Positions 16,355-25,404 of a stretch of 64,000 nt of DNA are shown here, in pieces (the stretch's first letter is position 1; every line of letters begins with the position of its first letter). Both the position numbers and the translations under genes were made by a program. Where the stretch lies: assembly GCF_042683165.1 (NCBI RefSeq), contig NZ_JBHUIZ010000013.1, positions 164,959 through 228,958 on the forward strand, written 5' to 3'. Origin of the DNA: Tigheibacillus halophilus. Its GTDB lineage: Bacteria > Bacillota > Bacilli > Bacillales > Amphibacillaceae. The notes beneath the pieces were generated by a model. That model was not told where the DNA came from. It did no database searches and saw nothing but the letters and a program-made list of their open reading frames with translations.

Positions 16355-17320
16355 TTGCAAAATATGATTACGATAACAGATATTCGGCAGGCACATGAAA
16401 ATATTTCTGCCGTCATTCACAATACGCCTGTCATCACTTCAAAACAGCTCGATGAAATGTCTGGCAATCAGGTGTTTTTAAAATCGGAGCATTTGCAAAA
16501 GACTGGCTCGTTTAAAATCCGCGGGGCAACAAATAAGGTGAAGGCAGCTGTAACATCGGGTGCTGCGTTCATTACCGCAGCATCTTCCGGTAATCACGGG
16601 CAGGCGGTTGCGTATATTGCCAATCAACTCGGCATCAAGGCGAGGATTGTAGTCCCGGAGGATGCTGCAGCTAGTAAAGTGAGCGCAATCAAGGCATATA
16701 ACGGCGAGATTGAATATTGTGGCCGGACTTCCGCAGAAAGGCTGCCACGTGCCAAGGAATTGGCTGAAAAGCATGGCGGGGTATTCATTCCGCCATATGA
16801 TGATCCGTTGGTTATTGCAGGTCAGGGAACAGTCGGACTGGAAATCATGGAGCAAGTTAAAGGTGCAGACATCGTACTAGTTCCTGTCGGAGGAGGCGGA
16901 TTGATTTCCGGTATAGCGACGGCTGTAAAGGCGATCAATCCTGCTGTAAAAGTTATCGGTATCGAGCCAGAACTTGCTGATGATACATATCGGTCTTTAC
17001 AGGCAGGAAAACTCATTGCCATCGGACCAACAGAAACGATCGCAGATGGTTTACGTTCAAGTCAGCCAGGTGATTTGACTTTTCCAGTCATACAGAAGTA
17101 TGTGGACGACCTGGTGTTAGTCAGTGAATCGGAAATCAGACAAGCACAACAATTCATCATGGAAAGAATGAAGCAGGTGGTGGAGCCTTCAGGAGCTGTC
17201 ACCACTGCAGCAGTAATGCATCATAAACTGCATGTAAAACATAAACGAATCGTATGTGTTGTTTCGGGAGGAAATATCGATCTGAGCCAATTAGCGAATT
17301 TGCTTCCGTTATCTGTCTGA
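16355..17320 (+). CDS. Threonine/serine dehydratase (short, no ACT domain)
   Basis: PLP fold-type II enzyme, 321 aa. The PLP lysine is near residue 54 in KTGSFKIRGA; SSGNHGQAVA is the substrate loop; VGGGGLISG binds the PLP phosphate; SGGN is near the end. No regulatory ACT domain, so it is the catabolic/racemase-like subgroup; serine racemase activity cannot be excluded. It follows dhaM by 19 bp, apparently in the same transcript, and ends at a clear terminator. AGGGGAAGGG favours TTG 16355, but ATG 16364 is possible. Paralogue of the partial gene at the window start. Confidence 0.9.
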   Translation: MQNMITITDIRQAHENISAVIHNTPVITSKQLDEMSGNQVFLKSEHLQKTGSFKIRGATNKVKAAVTSGAAFITAASSGNHGQAVAYIANQLGIKARIVVPEDAAASKVSAIKAYNGEIEYCGRTSAERLPRAKELAEKHGGVFIPPYDDPLVIAGQGTVGLEIMEQVKGADIVLVPVGGGGLISGIATAVKAINPAVKVIGIEPELADDTYRSLQAGKLIAIGPTETIADGLRSSQPGDLTFPVIQKYVDDLVLVSESEIRQAQQFIMERMKQVVEPSGAVTTAAVMHHKLHVKHKRIVCVVSGGNIDLSQLANLLPLSV

Positions 17321-17367
17321 CATGTGTGGTTCTTGCGTATGCAAAGGGTGACCCTGCATGCGTGTTT

Positions 17368-17396
17368 GGCTGTACAATCATTGTACAGCCATTTTT
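17368..17396 (+). terminator. Terminator of the dha-dehydratase operon
   Basis: GGCTGTACAA/TTGTACAGCC stem with a three-base loop and a T-run. Confidence 0.85.
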
Positions 17397-17472
17397 AAGC
17401 AATTGGGAAGGTACCAGATAAAAGAATGATGGATGGCAGAAAAGTCAGCAACCTATAAGGGGGACGAAAGAA

Positions 17473-19212
17473 ATGCTCAGTCTGTTGGTGACGATGCTGG
17501 AACGAATTGGAATCATTATTGCAGTTGCATTCATTTTGACCAGGTTCCGTTTTTTCCGCGGTATGCTTCACCACGACCAATTAACTTGGAAGCAGAAATG
17601 TTTTGCCATGTTATTTTTTGGTTTTTTTGGAATCATAGGCACGTATTTTGGCGTCGCTTTTGATACTGACAAGCTGTATTTCAACAGTGTCAATTGGGAA
17701 CTTGCTTCAGATGAAGCTATCGCGAATTCCCGGGTCATAGGGATTGTGATTGCTGGTCTGCTTGGCGGTATGAAGGTCGGACTTGGAGCCGGAATAATCG
17801 CTGGTTTCCATCGCGTGACATTAGGCGGATTCACTGCTGTATCATGCAGTACAGCCACGATTATCTCTGGACTGCTGGCAGGTGCACTTCACCGCTCGGG
17901 AAAAGATCTCACTTTGATTAGAGCCTTTGCCATCGGAGCACTGGCAGAAACGATGCAAATGGGGATGATTTTAATCATTTCGAAGCCATTTGAAAAGGCG
18001 CTTGCGTTGGTCGAGATGATTGGACTGCCAATGATTATAGCAAATGGAATCGGTACAGCATTGTTCATGTTGATTATTCGTAGTGTTGTCAGCGAAGAAG
18101 AGAAGGCCTCAGCTATACAAGCACAAAAGACCTTGCGCATCGCTGACCAGACTTTGCGTTATTTGAAACAGGGGATGACAGAAAAGTCTGCGCAGGCTGT
18201 TTGTGATATCCTTTATAAGGAAATACATCCCGCTGCAGTAGCGATCACCGATCGGACATATATTTTGGCACATGTCGGTGTTGCCAGCGACCATCACAAA
18301 ACAGGTCAGCCACTCCAGACACATCTTACAGAACAGGTCATAGCCGATGGCGAACTTATCATTGCAGAGAAACATGCCATCCACTGTAAGCATTCGGACT
18401 GCCCGCTTTATGCGGGTATTGTCGCTCCGTTGAAACAAAGCGGTAAAACGATCGGCACACTGAAATTATATTATCAGTCCGAAAAAGAGATCACGCATGT
18501 CACAAAGCAGCTCTTGAGCGGTTTAAGTTCGCTTCTTAGCAATCAATTGGAAATTGCCGAGGCCGAACATGCATTGAATCTTGCAAAAGAGGCGGAAATC
18601 AAAGCGTTACAGGCCCAAATTAGTCCACATTTTCTATTCAATAGTTTGAATGTCATCATATCCCTGGTAAGAGTTAATCCGGACGAGGCGAGGCATTTGT
18701 TGACATCACTTGCTAAGTTTCTGCGGCAGAATTTAGATGGAACAACGGCACAGCTTGTTTCTCTTGAACAGGAGCTGCTTCATGTAAAAGCCTATTTGGA
18801 AATAGAGAAAGCAAGGTTCGTTGATAAATTGCAAATCGTATATGATATTGATGAGAACGTATTGCATGGGAAAATCCCTCCCCTGACACTACAGCCACTT
18901 GTCGAAAATGCGATCAAGCACGGTATTAAAAACATGCTTGAAAATAGTCTTGTCACGATCCGTTTCAAAGATGAAGGAAATTATATTGTACTTAGTGTGA
19001 CAGATAATGGCGTAGGAATGTCTGAGGATGTTTTGCAAGTAGTTGGAAAAAAACAACTTCCATCAGCAAGCGGAACAGGGATGGGCATATACAATGTCAA
19101 TCGGCGCATGGAAATGACCTTTGGCCGGGAAGCGGGGTTACGGTTTACAAGTATTCCTGGTGAAGGTACGACTGTAGCTTGCAAGCTGCCAAAAAAGAAG
19201 GTGAACCGATGA
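17473..19212 (+). CDS. lytS: LytS-family sensor histidine kinase
   Basis: 579-aa membrane sensor. Residues about 1-190 form the 5TM LYT sensor domain (six hydrophobic segments, with GVAFDTDKLYFNSVNWELASDEAIANSR between the first two). A GAF-like domain follows (about 220-350). The His_kinase domain has the phospho-acceptor His in QAQISPHFLFNSLNVI, and the HATPase part has LVENAIKHGIKN and DNGVGMS. LytS proteins sense membrane energy, pyruvate or related signals. It overlaps its regulator by 4 bp (ATGA). No lrgAB or pftAB target genes lie in the window. Confidence 0.92.
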   Translation: MLSLLVTMLERIGIIIAVAFILTRFRFFRGMLHHDQLTWKQKCFAMLFFGFFGIIGTYFGVAFDTDKLYFNSVNWELASDEAIANSRVIGIVIAGLLGGMKVGLGAGIIAGFHRVTLGGFTAVSCSTATIISGLLAGALHRSGKDLTLIRAFAIGALAETMQMGMILIISKPFEKALALVEMIGLPMIIANGIGTALFMLIIRSVVSEEEKASAIQAQKTLRIADQTLRYLKQGMTEKSAQAVCDILYKEIHPAAVAITDRTYILAHVGVASDHHKTGQPLQTHLTEQVIADGELIIAEKHAIHCKHSDCPLYAGIVAPLKQSGKTIGTLKLYYQSEKEITHVTKQLLSGLSSLLSNQLEIAEAEHALNLAKEAEIKALQAQISPHFLFNSLNVIISLVRVNPDEARHLLTSLAKFLRQNLDGTTAQLVSLEQELLHVKAYLEIEKARFVDKLQIVYDIDENVLHGKIPPLTLQPLVENAIKHGIKNMLENSLVTIRFKDEGNYIVLSVTDNGVGMSEDVLQVVGKKQLPSASGTGMGIYNVNRRMEMTFGREAGLRFTSIPGEGTTVACKLPKKKVNR

Positions 19213-19949
19213 GAGAACAAATGAAGGCGCTGTTAGTGGACGATGAGCGATATGCACGGCAGGAATTGGCTTTTTTGCTGCGCAGCTATGACTTTATCAA
19301 GATTGCAGGAGAGGCGCGCAATGGTGAAGAAGCTGTCATCAAGGCGGTGCAGCTGCAGCCGGATGTCGTATTCCTTGATATGGAGATGCCGAAAATTGGC
19401 GGGTTGGAAGTAGCTCGTTCTTTGCAAGAATTGAAGAAAAAGCCGCTCATTGTATTCGCGACAGCTTATCCCCAGTTCGCAGCCAAGGCGTTTCGTTTAG
19501 AGGCAATCGATTATTTGCTCAAACCATATGATGCAGCTGAACTGGCAGAAACGGTACAAAGGCTCCATAGGCATTTGCTGACACCGCTGCAATCAATCGG
19601 CGGGCCAGTGGAGGCTCCTGCTAAAAAATTGGCTGTTGAAATGGATGGGGAAATAAATTACGTATTGATTCAACACATCTATTACATGTTCCGTGAAGAT
19701 AAAATGACAAAGATCATTGCTAAAACAGGGGAATTCGAAATCAAGGCATCACTGAGGGAAATGGAAGAAAAATTGGTGCAGTATGGATTTTTTCGCATTC
19801 ATAAAAGCTATTTGATCAATCTGGAATATGTCAAAAAATTGTCTCCCTGGTTCAATGGAGCATATTTGCTGGAACTGCACCATGTGAAAGACCAGCTGCC
19901 AGTAAGCAGGAATTACGTTAAAACGCTGAAGAAGCGTCTTGTCTGGTAA
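19209..19949 (+). CDS. lytT: LytTR-family response regulator
   Basis: 246-aa DNA-binding partner of the LytS kinase. Receiver domain residues 1-125 with phospho-acceptor Asp57 in VFLDMEMP and the conserved Lys in LLKPYD. The C-terminal LytTR domain (about 140-246) has the EFEIKASLREMEEKL and FFRIHKSYLINLEYV patterns. LytTR domains bind paired short direct repeats. ATG 19209 overlaps the lytS stop; GAAGGTG lies upstream. Confidence 0.92.
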   Translation: MREQMKALLVDDERYARQELAFLLRSYDFIKIAGEARNGEEAVIKAVQLQPDVVFLDMEMPKIGGLEVARSLQELKKKPLIVFATAYPQFAAKAFRLEAIDYLLKPYDAAELAETVQRLHRHLLTPLQSIGGPVEAPAKKLAVEMDGEINYVLIQHIYYMFREDKMTKIIAKTGEFEIKASLREMEEKLVQYGFFRIHKSYLINLEYVKKLSPWFNGAYLLELHHVKDQLPVSRNYVKTLKKRLVW

Positions 19950-20024
19950 CACACTAAAGGATGATAAAGGCTGAGGAATACACAAGTGCGTTATCAAGCC
20001 AGGGAAATTTGAACGGAGGCGCAA

Positions 20025-20066
20025 ACAAACACAGCTATTGCGCAGGTGCAACGGCTGTGTTTGTTT
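20025..20066 (+). terminator. Terminator after lytT
   Basis: ACAAACACAGC/GCTGTGTTTGT stem with an 18-base loop. Confidence 0.6.
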
Positions 20067-20143
20067 ATCGAATCTTTGATATAGTACGAAGCCTCGAATC
20101 AATTGCCAGCTTTGGGAACGAGCATTGCATTCCGCATCAAACA

Positions 20144-21025
20144 CTATTTTTTTTCAATAGGAATCTGAAGCCACTGCGACAGACAAGAGATGACTTGTTC
20201 ATGAGCGTTGACAGCATCTTGTTCCTGCATATTGTTGTCAAAACTGTGCGGTGCGTTTTGAAATGAGATAAGCTTTGTTTTAACGCCATGTGCATCCAGT
20301 TTCTTATGCATGCGGACCGATTCCTCGTACGGGACGTCCTCATCACGGTCACCGTGCAGTAAAAGTGTCGGCGGATATGCCGAAGTCACTTTTGTGATAG
20401 GGCAATATTCATCGAGTAAACCATCGCCCGTTGAATTTCCCACAACATAATCAAGCCACTTACCCTGTTGGCGGCAATATAGATAAATAGCATATCTTTT
20501 TTCGATTGGAGAACTGGCAATGGTGTAAGGTTGGATAAGCTGGTCAGCCAGCATCTTCGGAACCTGAGTCATTTGATTGAAATAAGAGCTTGGTTTTTTA
20601 TACCATTCTCCCGTAATATCCCCATATCCGTAAAAAGAAATGATTGCGGCTGGTTTCACAGTAAATGTACCGGCCATTAGAGCTAAATAACCCCCGGCAG
20701 AGCTTCCCATTACTGCAATTTTATCCCGGTTATGACCAATTTCATTGCTTTTATCAGAATGCAGCCATTTTAAAACATCTGCAATATCTGCAATGATTGA
20801 TGGTAGCTTTGATTCTGGGGCTAGCCTGTATTCAATGGAAAAAACATGAAATCCAGCTGCATTATACATCCTGATTTGCTCCTTTTTCATGTCTTCTCTT
20901 GTTCCCCAAATCAATCCGCCACCGTGGATATAAACTAACAGGGGGGCATTTTCATTACTTGCCGGGTACAATTCTCCCTTCATTTGACAATCATCAGTCT
21001 GTTTGTAAACGAATGTAGTCGACAT
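20144..21025 (-). CDS. Alpha/beta hydrolase (HSL-like esterase)
   Basis: 293-aa serine hydrolase of the hormone-sensitive-lipase-like branch. The oxyanion motif HGGGLIWG follows the second strand. The nucleophile elbow is MGSSAGGYLAL. The acid Asp is in LLHGDRDEDVPY and the His in NAPHSFDNN, completing the triad. No signal peptide, so cytosolic. GAAGGGTG before ATG 21025 is preferred to the GTG start at 21091. Single gene, divergent from the FdrA operon. Substrate unknown; small acyl esters or a carboxyl ester are usual. Confidence 0.85.
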   Translation of the reverse strand: MSTTFVYKQTDDCQMKGELYPASNENAPLLVYIHGGGLIWGTREDMKKEQIRMYNAAGFHVFSIEYRLAPESKLPSIIADIADVLKWLHSDKSNEIGHNRDKIAVMGSSAGGYLALMAGTFTVKPAAIISFYGYGDITGEWYKKPSSYFNQMTQVPKMLADQLIQPYTIASSPIEKRYAIYLYCRQQGKWLDYVVGNSTGDGLLDEYCPITKVTSAYPPTLLLHGDRDEDVPYEESVRMHKKLDAHGVKTKLISFQNAPHSFDNNMQEQDAVNAHEQVISCLSQWLQIPIEKK

Positions 21026-21180
21026 ATAACACCCTTCTTTTATGTGTTGGTTATATTGATAGAAGATGAATGATGAATGCTTTAAGGCCACGAATACTTT
21101 CCAGGCTGTGCAGCATTCTTTACTTTTCTTCCATCATACGGCAGAAAACGTCAGAAAAGTAGAATTCATGGTTATTTTTA

Positions 21181-21240
21181 TGTTTTTTTAATGTAAACAC
21201 TTCCAATTTTATTCGAATGTAATGCTATGTGAGATACAAT
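21181..21240 (+). promoter_or_regulatory. Promoter module shared with the MFS gene (copy upstream of fdrA)
   Basis: The 45 bp at 21181-21225 match 30124-30168 at 39 positions, and both are followed, at the same offset, by a -10 element (TACAAT 21235-21240 here). The -35 region TTCGAA is poor, as in activator-dependent promoters. Two direct repeats containing TAATG (21189 and 21220) lie 31 bp apart, about three helical turns, and bracket the -35. The likely binder is the OmpR-type regulator encoded at 29183. Confidence 0.7.
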
Positions 21241-21335
21241 GCAAGTGGTTAGATGTTAGATGTGAATTTGATGAAGCAGACAGCATGTGTTCCGATTCAT
21301 GAACAGAGCTGAATACAAAAACAGAGGTGAAAAAC

Positions 21336-23081
21336 ATGCTTCATACAATTATTAAGAAGAATTCTTATCAAGATTCTATCAATCTCATGTTACTGACTAA
21401 TTCTGTTTCTGCAACGGATGGTGTCAACAAAGTTCAAATCATGATGGCAACACCTGCCAACAAGGATATTTTCAAAGAAGCCGGTCTTTATACTGAGGAA
21501 CTTGGTAATGCCGAGGCAAACGATATGGCCATTGTCATCGATACGGACGATGAGGGCAAGGTTGAGGAAGTGTTGGAAAAAGTTGATCAATATTTAAAAG
21601 ACCAATCCATCAGCTCAAGCGCCTCTGATTTTGAAACAGTCCGTACGTGGAATAAGGCGAAAAGCGTACTGCCTGATGCCAATATGGCGTTAATCTCCGT
21701 ACCTGGACAATACGCTGCTGAAGAAGCTGATAAAGCATTGGACGAAGGACTGCACGTGTTTTTGTTCAGTGACAACGTTTCAATGGAAGATGAAGTGAAA
21801 CTAAAACAAAAAGCACATGAAAAAGGCTTGCTTGTCATGGGCCCTGATTGCGGTACAGGCATTGTCGACGGTATTCCAATGGCATTCGCCAATGTTGTCA
21901 ACAAAGGCAGAATCGGTATTGTCGGCGCTTCGGGAACAGGTATCCAGGAAGTATCCGCTATGATCGACCGGATGGGTGAAGGTGTCAGCCATGCGATCGG
22001 AACGGGTGGAAGAGACTTGAAGGACCCAGTAGGGGCAATCACCATGATGGATGGTATCAGGGCGTTGGAAAATCATCCTGCAACAGAAATAATCTCGATC
22101 ATTTCCAAACCGCCTGCTAAGGAAGTTCGTGAAGAGGTTTTGGAATTGCTTCATAATCTGTCCAAACCAGTTGTTGCCATCTTTGTAGGTGAAAAACCAA
22201 CACAGCATGAAGGTAACGTGTATCAGGCATACACTTTAGCAGAAACTGCAAAAATCGCTGTTGATCTTGCCCGAGGTAATGAAATCAAAGCGGATTACAA
22301 CGCAGGGGATTACCATGTTGACGGTGTCGAATTGAGAGAAGGACAAAATGCAATCAAAGGATTGTTCTCCGGCGGGACTTTGGCTTCTGAAACGGCTGTG
22401 CTCGTATCTGACGCGCTCGGCCTTGGCACACATATCAAAAATGAAGACGGCTATGTGTTGAAGCACGAAGGCCATGAAGTAGTCGACCTTGGAGATGACA
22501 AGTATACACAAGGTAAACCGCATCCGATGATTGATCCGGAAACACGAGCTAAATACATCGTGAAGGCTGCTGAAGATGAGAAAACAGCTGTCATCGTACT
22601 TGATTATGTACTTGGTTTTGGATCCCATGAAGATATGGCGAGCGCATTGATGCCATCGATTGAAAAAGCACGTGAAATTGCTCACGCAGCTGGACGCCAG
22701 TTGTATTTCGTTGCCTCTGTCTGTGGCACGAAAAATGATCCTCAAAGCTACGAAGGGCATATCGACCGACTCAAGGATGCCGGTATTATTGTGAAGGATA
22801 ACAATAACGAAGCTGTTCGTACAGCTCTTAGCATCATCGGATTGCAAATTGATGATCCTAAAAAGCAGCTGGTTGACTATAAAGCAACTAAACAGTTCGA
22901 TTTGGATACTTCTGCACAAATCAAGGCATTTGTTACGGAAAGGCCACGCATTGTCAATGTCGGCTTGAAGAGCTTCACCGACGCAATTGTTTCCAATGGT
23001 GCACCAGTAGTCCATTATGACTGGCGACCGATTGCTGGCGGCAATGAAAAAATGCGGAAGATTTTAAGTCTGCTAAAATAA
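21336..23081 (+). CDS. fdrA: FdrA-family protein, oxamate carbamoyltransferase subunit (AllF-like)
   Basis: About 581 aa, resembling the alpha subunit of succinyl-CoA synthetase duplicated around a linker. GASGTGIQEVSAMID and GTGGRDLKDPVGA are the CoA-synthetase-like nucleotide/phosphate motifs; the C-terminal half has VLDYVLGFGSHEDMAS. In E. coli, FdrA, YlbE and YlbF together have been assigned to oxamic transcarbamylase (AllFGH), which phosphorolyses oxalurate to oxamate and carbamoyl phosphate. Here the same three families sit with a carbamate kinase in the same order. AGAGGTGA precedes ATG 21336. Expressed from the regulated promoter at 21181-21240. Confidence 0.88.
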   Translation: MLHTIIKKNSYQDSINLMLLTNSVSATDGVNKVQIMMATPANKDIFKEAGLYTEELGNAEANDMAIVIDTDDEGKVEEVLEKVDQYLKDQSISSSASDFETVRTWNKAKSVLPDANMALISVPGQYAAEEADKALDEGLHVFLFSDNVSMEDEVKLKQKAHEKGLLVMGPDCGTGIVDGIPMAFANVVNKGRIGIVGASGTGIQEVSAMIDRMGEGVSHAIGTGGRDLKDPVGAITMMDGIRALENHPATEIISIISKPPAKEVREEVLELLHNLSKPVVAIFVGEKPTQHEGNVYQAYTLAETAKIAVDLARGNEIKADYNAGDYHVDGVELREGQNAIKGLFSGGTLASETAVLVSDALGLGTHIKNEDGYVLKHEGHEVVDLGDDKYTQGKPHPMIDPETRAKYIVKAAEDEKTAVIVLDYVLGFGSHEDMASALMPSIEKAREIAHAAGRQLYFVASVCGTKNDPQSYEGHIDRLKDAGIIVKDNNNEAVRTALSIIGLQIDDPKKQLVDYKATKQFDLDTSAQIKAFVTERPRIVNVGLKSFTDAIVSNGAPVVHYDWRPIAGGNEKMRKILSLLK

Positions 23082-23160
23082 TCGGTCTATTCAGCTATAT
23101 GCAGCTGCATCTTTGCTCCGGATTTTATACGTCAGGGACAGCATCAGCAAACAAGGGACT

Positions 23161-23195
23161 GGCCTGCCGGAAATAATAAATGGCAGGCTTGGCCA
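23161..23195 (+). other. Intra-operon hairpin between fdrA and ylbE
   Basis: GGCCTGCC pairs with GGCAGGC followed by GGCC around a 13-base loop, with no T-run. It may set mRNA stability or differential expression of the two genes. Confidence 0.4.
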
Positions 23196-23227
23196 CCCTT
23201 GATCAAATAATAATGAGGTGTAGGAAG

Positions 23228-24490
23228 ATGAAATACAATTCGATTAATGAAGCTAATGAGGCAGTTATAGATAAAATCATCGGTTCATCACCATTTTTGG
23301 TAGATGTTGTACCAGCAAAAGAAAAAATCAACGCATTCGGTGAAGGAAAAGTGATTTTACATGCCGGACCGCCAATCAAATGGGAAGATATGACAGGACC
23401 AATGCAAGGTTCATGCATCGGTGCAGCATTATATGAAGGATGGGCTGAGACGGATGTGCAAGCTGAAAAAATGTTGGCAGCTGGCGAAGTGAAATTCGTT
23501 CCTTGCCACCATGTCAATGCAGTCGGCCCAATGGGCGGCATCACTTCTGCAAATATGCCTGTACTTGTTGTAGAAAATCGCAGTGAAGGTAATGAAGCGT
23601 ACTGCATCATGAACGAAGGTATTGGTAAAGTCCTGCGTTTCGGAGCTAACTCTCAAGAAGTTATCGACCGATTGAAATGGATGCAAAATGTACTTGGACC
23701 CACTCTTTCAAAGGCATTAAAACTGACAGAAGATGGCATGAACCTGAATGTAATGATCGCCAAAGCAATCACAATGGGTGATGAATTCCATCAACGCAAT
23801 ATCGCGGCATCATTGATTTTCCTTAAAGAAATCAGCCCGTATGTTGTACAGGTCGATATGGATGAAAATGATCGCAAGGATGTCATTCAATTCCTGGCTG
23901 ATACGGATCAGTTCTTCTTGAACATCATGATGGCCACAGGCAAAGCGGTGATGGATGGCGCAAGAAAAATTGAAGAAGGTACTGTCGTTACAGCAATGTG
24001 CCGAAACGGCAAAGACTTTGGTATCCGTATCAGCGGTATGGGAGACCAGTGGTTCACAGCACCTGTCAATACACCACAGGGCTTGTTCTTTACCGGGTAT
24101 TCCCAAGATGATGCAAACCCTGATATCGGTGATAGTGCCATCACTGAAACAATCGGCGTCGGCGGTATGGCTATGATTGCAGCACCTGGTGTAACCCGTT
24201 TCGTTGGCGCGGGCGGATTCCAGGATGCATTGAAAACAAGTAATGAAATGACTGAAATTTGTATCGGCAATAATCCGAATTTCACGATTCCTACTTGGGA
24301 TTTTCAAGGAGCTTGCCTTGGAATCGATGCTCGAAAAGTAGTGGAAACAGGGATTGAGCCAGTAATTAACACTGGTATCGCACATAAAAAAGCTGGCGTC
24401 GGCCAGGTGGGTGCAGGTACAGTTCGGGCGCCGAAGGAATGTTTTGAAAAAGCATTGGAAGCATACGCTGAAAAATTGGGACTGATTTAA
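23228..24490 (+). CDS. ylbE: DUF1116 protein YlbE, oxamate carbamoyltransferase subunit (AllG-like)
   Basis: About 420 aa. Conserved blocks include HAGPPIKWEDMTGPMQGSC, the HHVNAVGPMGGITSANMPV stretch and the C-terminal DFQGACLGIDARKV. Recognised as the DUF1116/YlbE family, the second component of the three-subunit oxamic transcarbamylase described in E. coli. The frame opens at 23180, but GAGGTG before ATG 23228 and the conserved opening MKYNSINEAN mark the start. It is one base from the stop to the next ATG, so translation is coupled. Confidence 0.88.
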   Translation: MKYNSINEANEAVIDKIIGSSPFLVDVVPAKEKINAFGEGKVILHAGPPIKWEDMTGPMQGSCIGAALYEGWAETDVQAEKMLAAGEVKFVPCHHVNAVGPMGGITSANMPVLVVENRSEGNEAYCIMNEGIGKVLRFGANSQEVIDRLKWMQNVLGPTLSKALKLTEDGMNLNVMIAKAITMGDEFHQRNIAASLIFLKEISPYVVQVDMDENDRKDVIQFLADTDQFFLNIMMATGKAVMDGARKIEEGTVVTAMCRNGKDFGIRISGMGDQWFTAPVNTPQGLFFTGYSQDDANPDIGDSAITETIGVGGMAMIAAPGVTRFVGAGGFQDALKTSNEMTEICIGNNPNFTIPTWDFQGACLGIDARKVVETGIEPVINTGIAHKKAGVGQVGAGTVRAPKECFEKALEAYAEKLGLI

Positions 24491-24491
24491 T

Positions 24492-25403
24492 ATGTCAGCG
24501 ACAATGGAACTGACAAAGGTGATTTATGCAGAGGAATATCATGAACATATTCCTCTGCTTCTTACCGGCTCTCAGTTTGGAGTCGTCCATAGCATTTTCA
24601 ATAATGGTTTCAACATCAAAATAGACAAAAATTTATACTTTATTGGTACAACTAAGAATGGTTCTCTCCCTTTTGGCATCCATTTGCAGCACAACGCATT
24701 ACGAAAATTGCTGGCCGATTTGACATTGGAAGAATCTGTAAAATGGGAAAGGGAAAAGGGATATATCGCATTTTTGGACATGAATTATCACATTGATTTA
24801 CAGTATGCGAAGACCATGAAATTATCTATTAATACTGCGAAACAGGCTGATCCTATCATTGAAAAAAATCTGACACCCTTCATTTCCTTCCTGCTGGAGT
24901 ACGGCGTCACTACTGGTTTAGATATATTTGCAGAAGAATTCATTTTGCAACATTTGGAAGGGGCGCCCTGCCAGAACGAAAGTGAGCAGAATTTACGTCG
25001 TCTGATAGATGTCGTGTTTTCAAGTCAACCTGCGGAAATCGAGGAAGTACTTCGGTTTTTGATCGGCAGAGGGAAAGGTCTGACTCCGTCCGGCGATGAT
25101 CATCTCGTCGGGATGCTTGCAGTTTTATATGGAACCAATCAACACAGCGGTGTTTTTTTACAAGTGCTGAAGCAGCTTGTGTACAATGGGAAACTGACAA
25201 CAGATGTTGGCAGGGAATACCTGAGATATGCAATAAATGGACAATTTAGTTCCACTGTCACTGAAGTCGTAGACCAATTAATGAATGACGATCAGCAGCT
25301 TTTAAAAAGTAAAATGCGCAGACTCATAGAAATGGGTCACAGTTCCGGTGCAGACACATTATTTGGCATGCTTATCGGATTACTGGCAATCAGGAGGAAA
25401 TAG
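24492..25403 (+). CDS. ylbF: DUF2877 protein YlbF, oxamate carbamoyltransferase subunit (AllH-like)
   Basis: 303 aa. The diagnostic DUF2877 signature is LIGRGKGLTPSGDDHLVGML around residue 195, followed by TTDVGREYLRYA and GHSSGADTLFGM. Third component of the AllFGH-type transcarbamylase. No good ribosome binding site of its own lies upstream, so it is probably coupled to ylbE. The last bases carry AGGAGG for the carbamate kinase. Confidence 0.87.
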   Translation: MSATMELTKVIYAEEYHEHIPLLLTGSQFGVVHSIFNNGFNIKIDKNLYFIGTTKNGSLPFGIHLQHNALRKLLADLTLEESVKWEREKGYIAFLDMNYHIDLQYAKTMKLSINTAKQADPIIEKNLTPFISFLLEYGVTTGLDIFAEEFILQHLEGAPCQNESEQNLRRLIDVVFSSQPAEIEEVLRFLIGRGKGLTPSGDDHLVGMLAVLYGTNQHSGVFLQVLKQLVYNGKLTTDVGREYLRYAINGQFSSTVTEVVDQLMNDDQQLLKSKMRRLIEMGHSSGADTLFGMLIGLLAIRRK

Positions 25404-25404
25404 A

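Noticed and set aside
21900..23015. Long antisense open frames across fdrA and ylbE
   Set aside because: They follow the codon pattern of the real genes on the other strand and have no ribosome binding sites.
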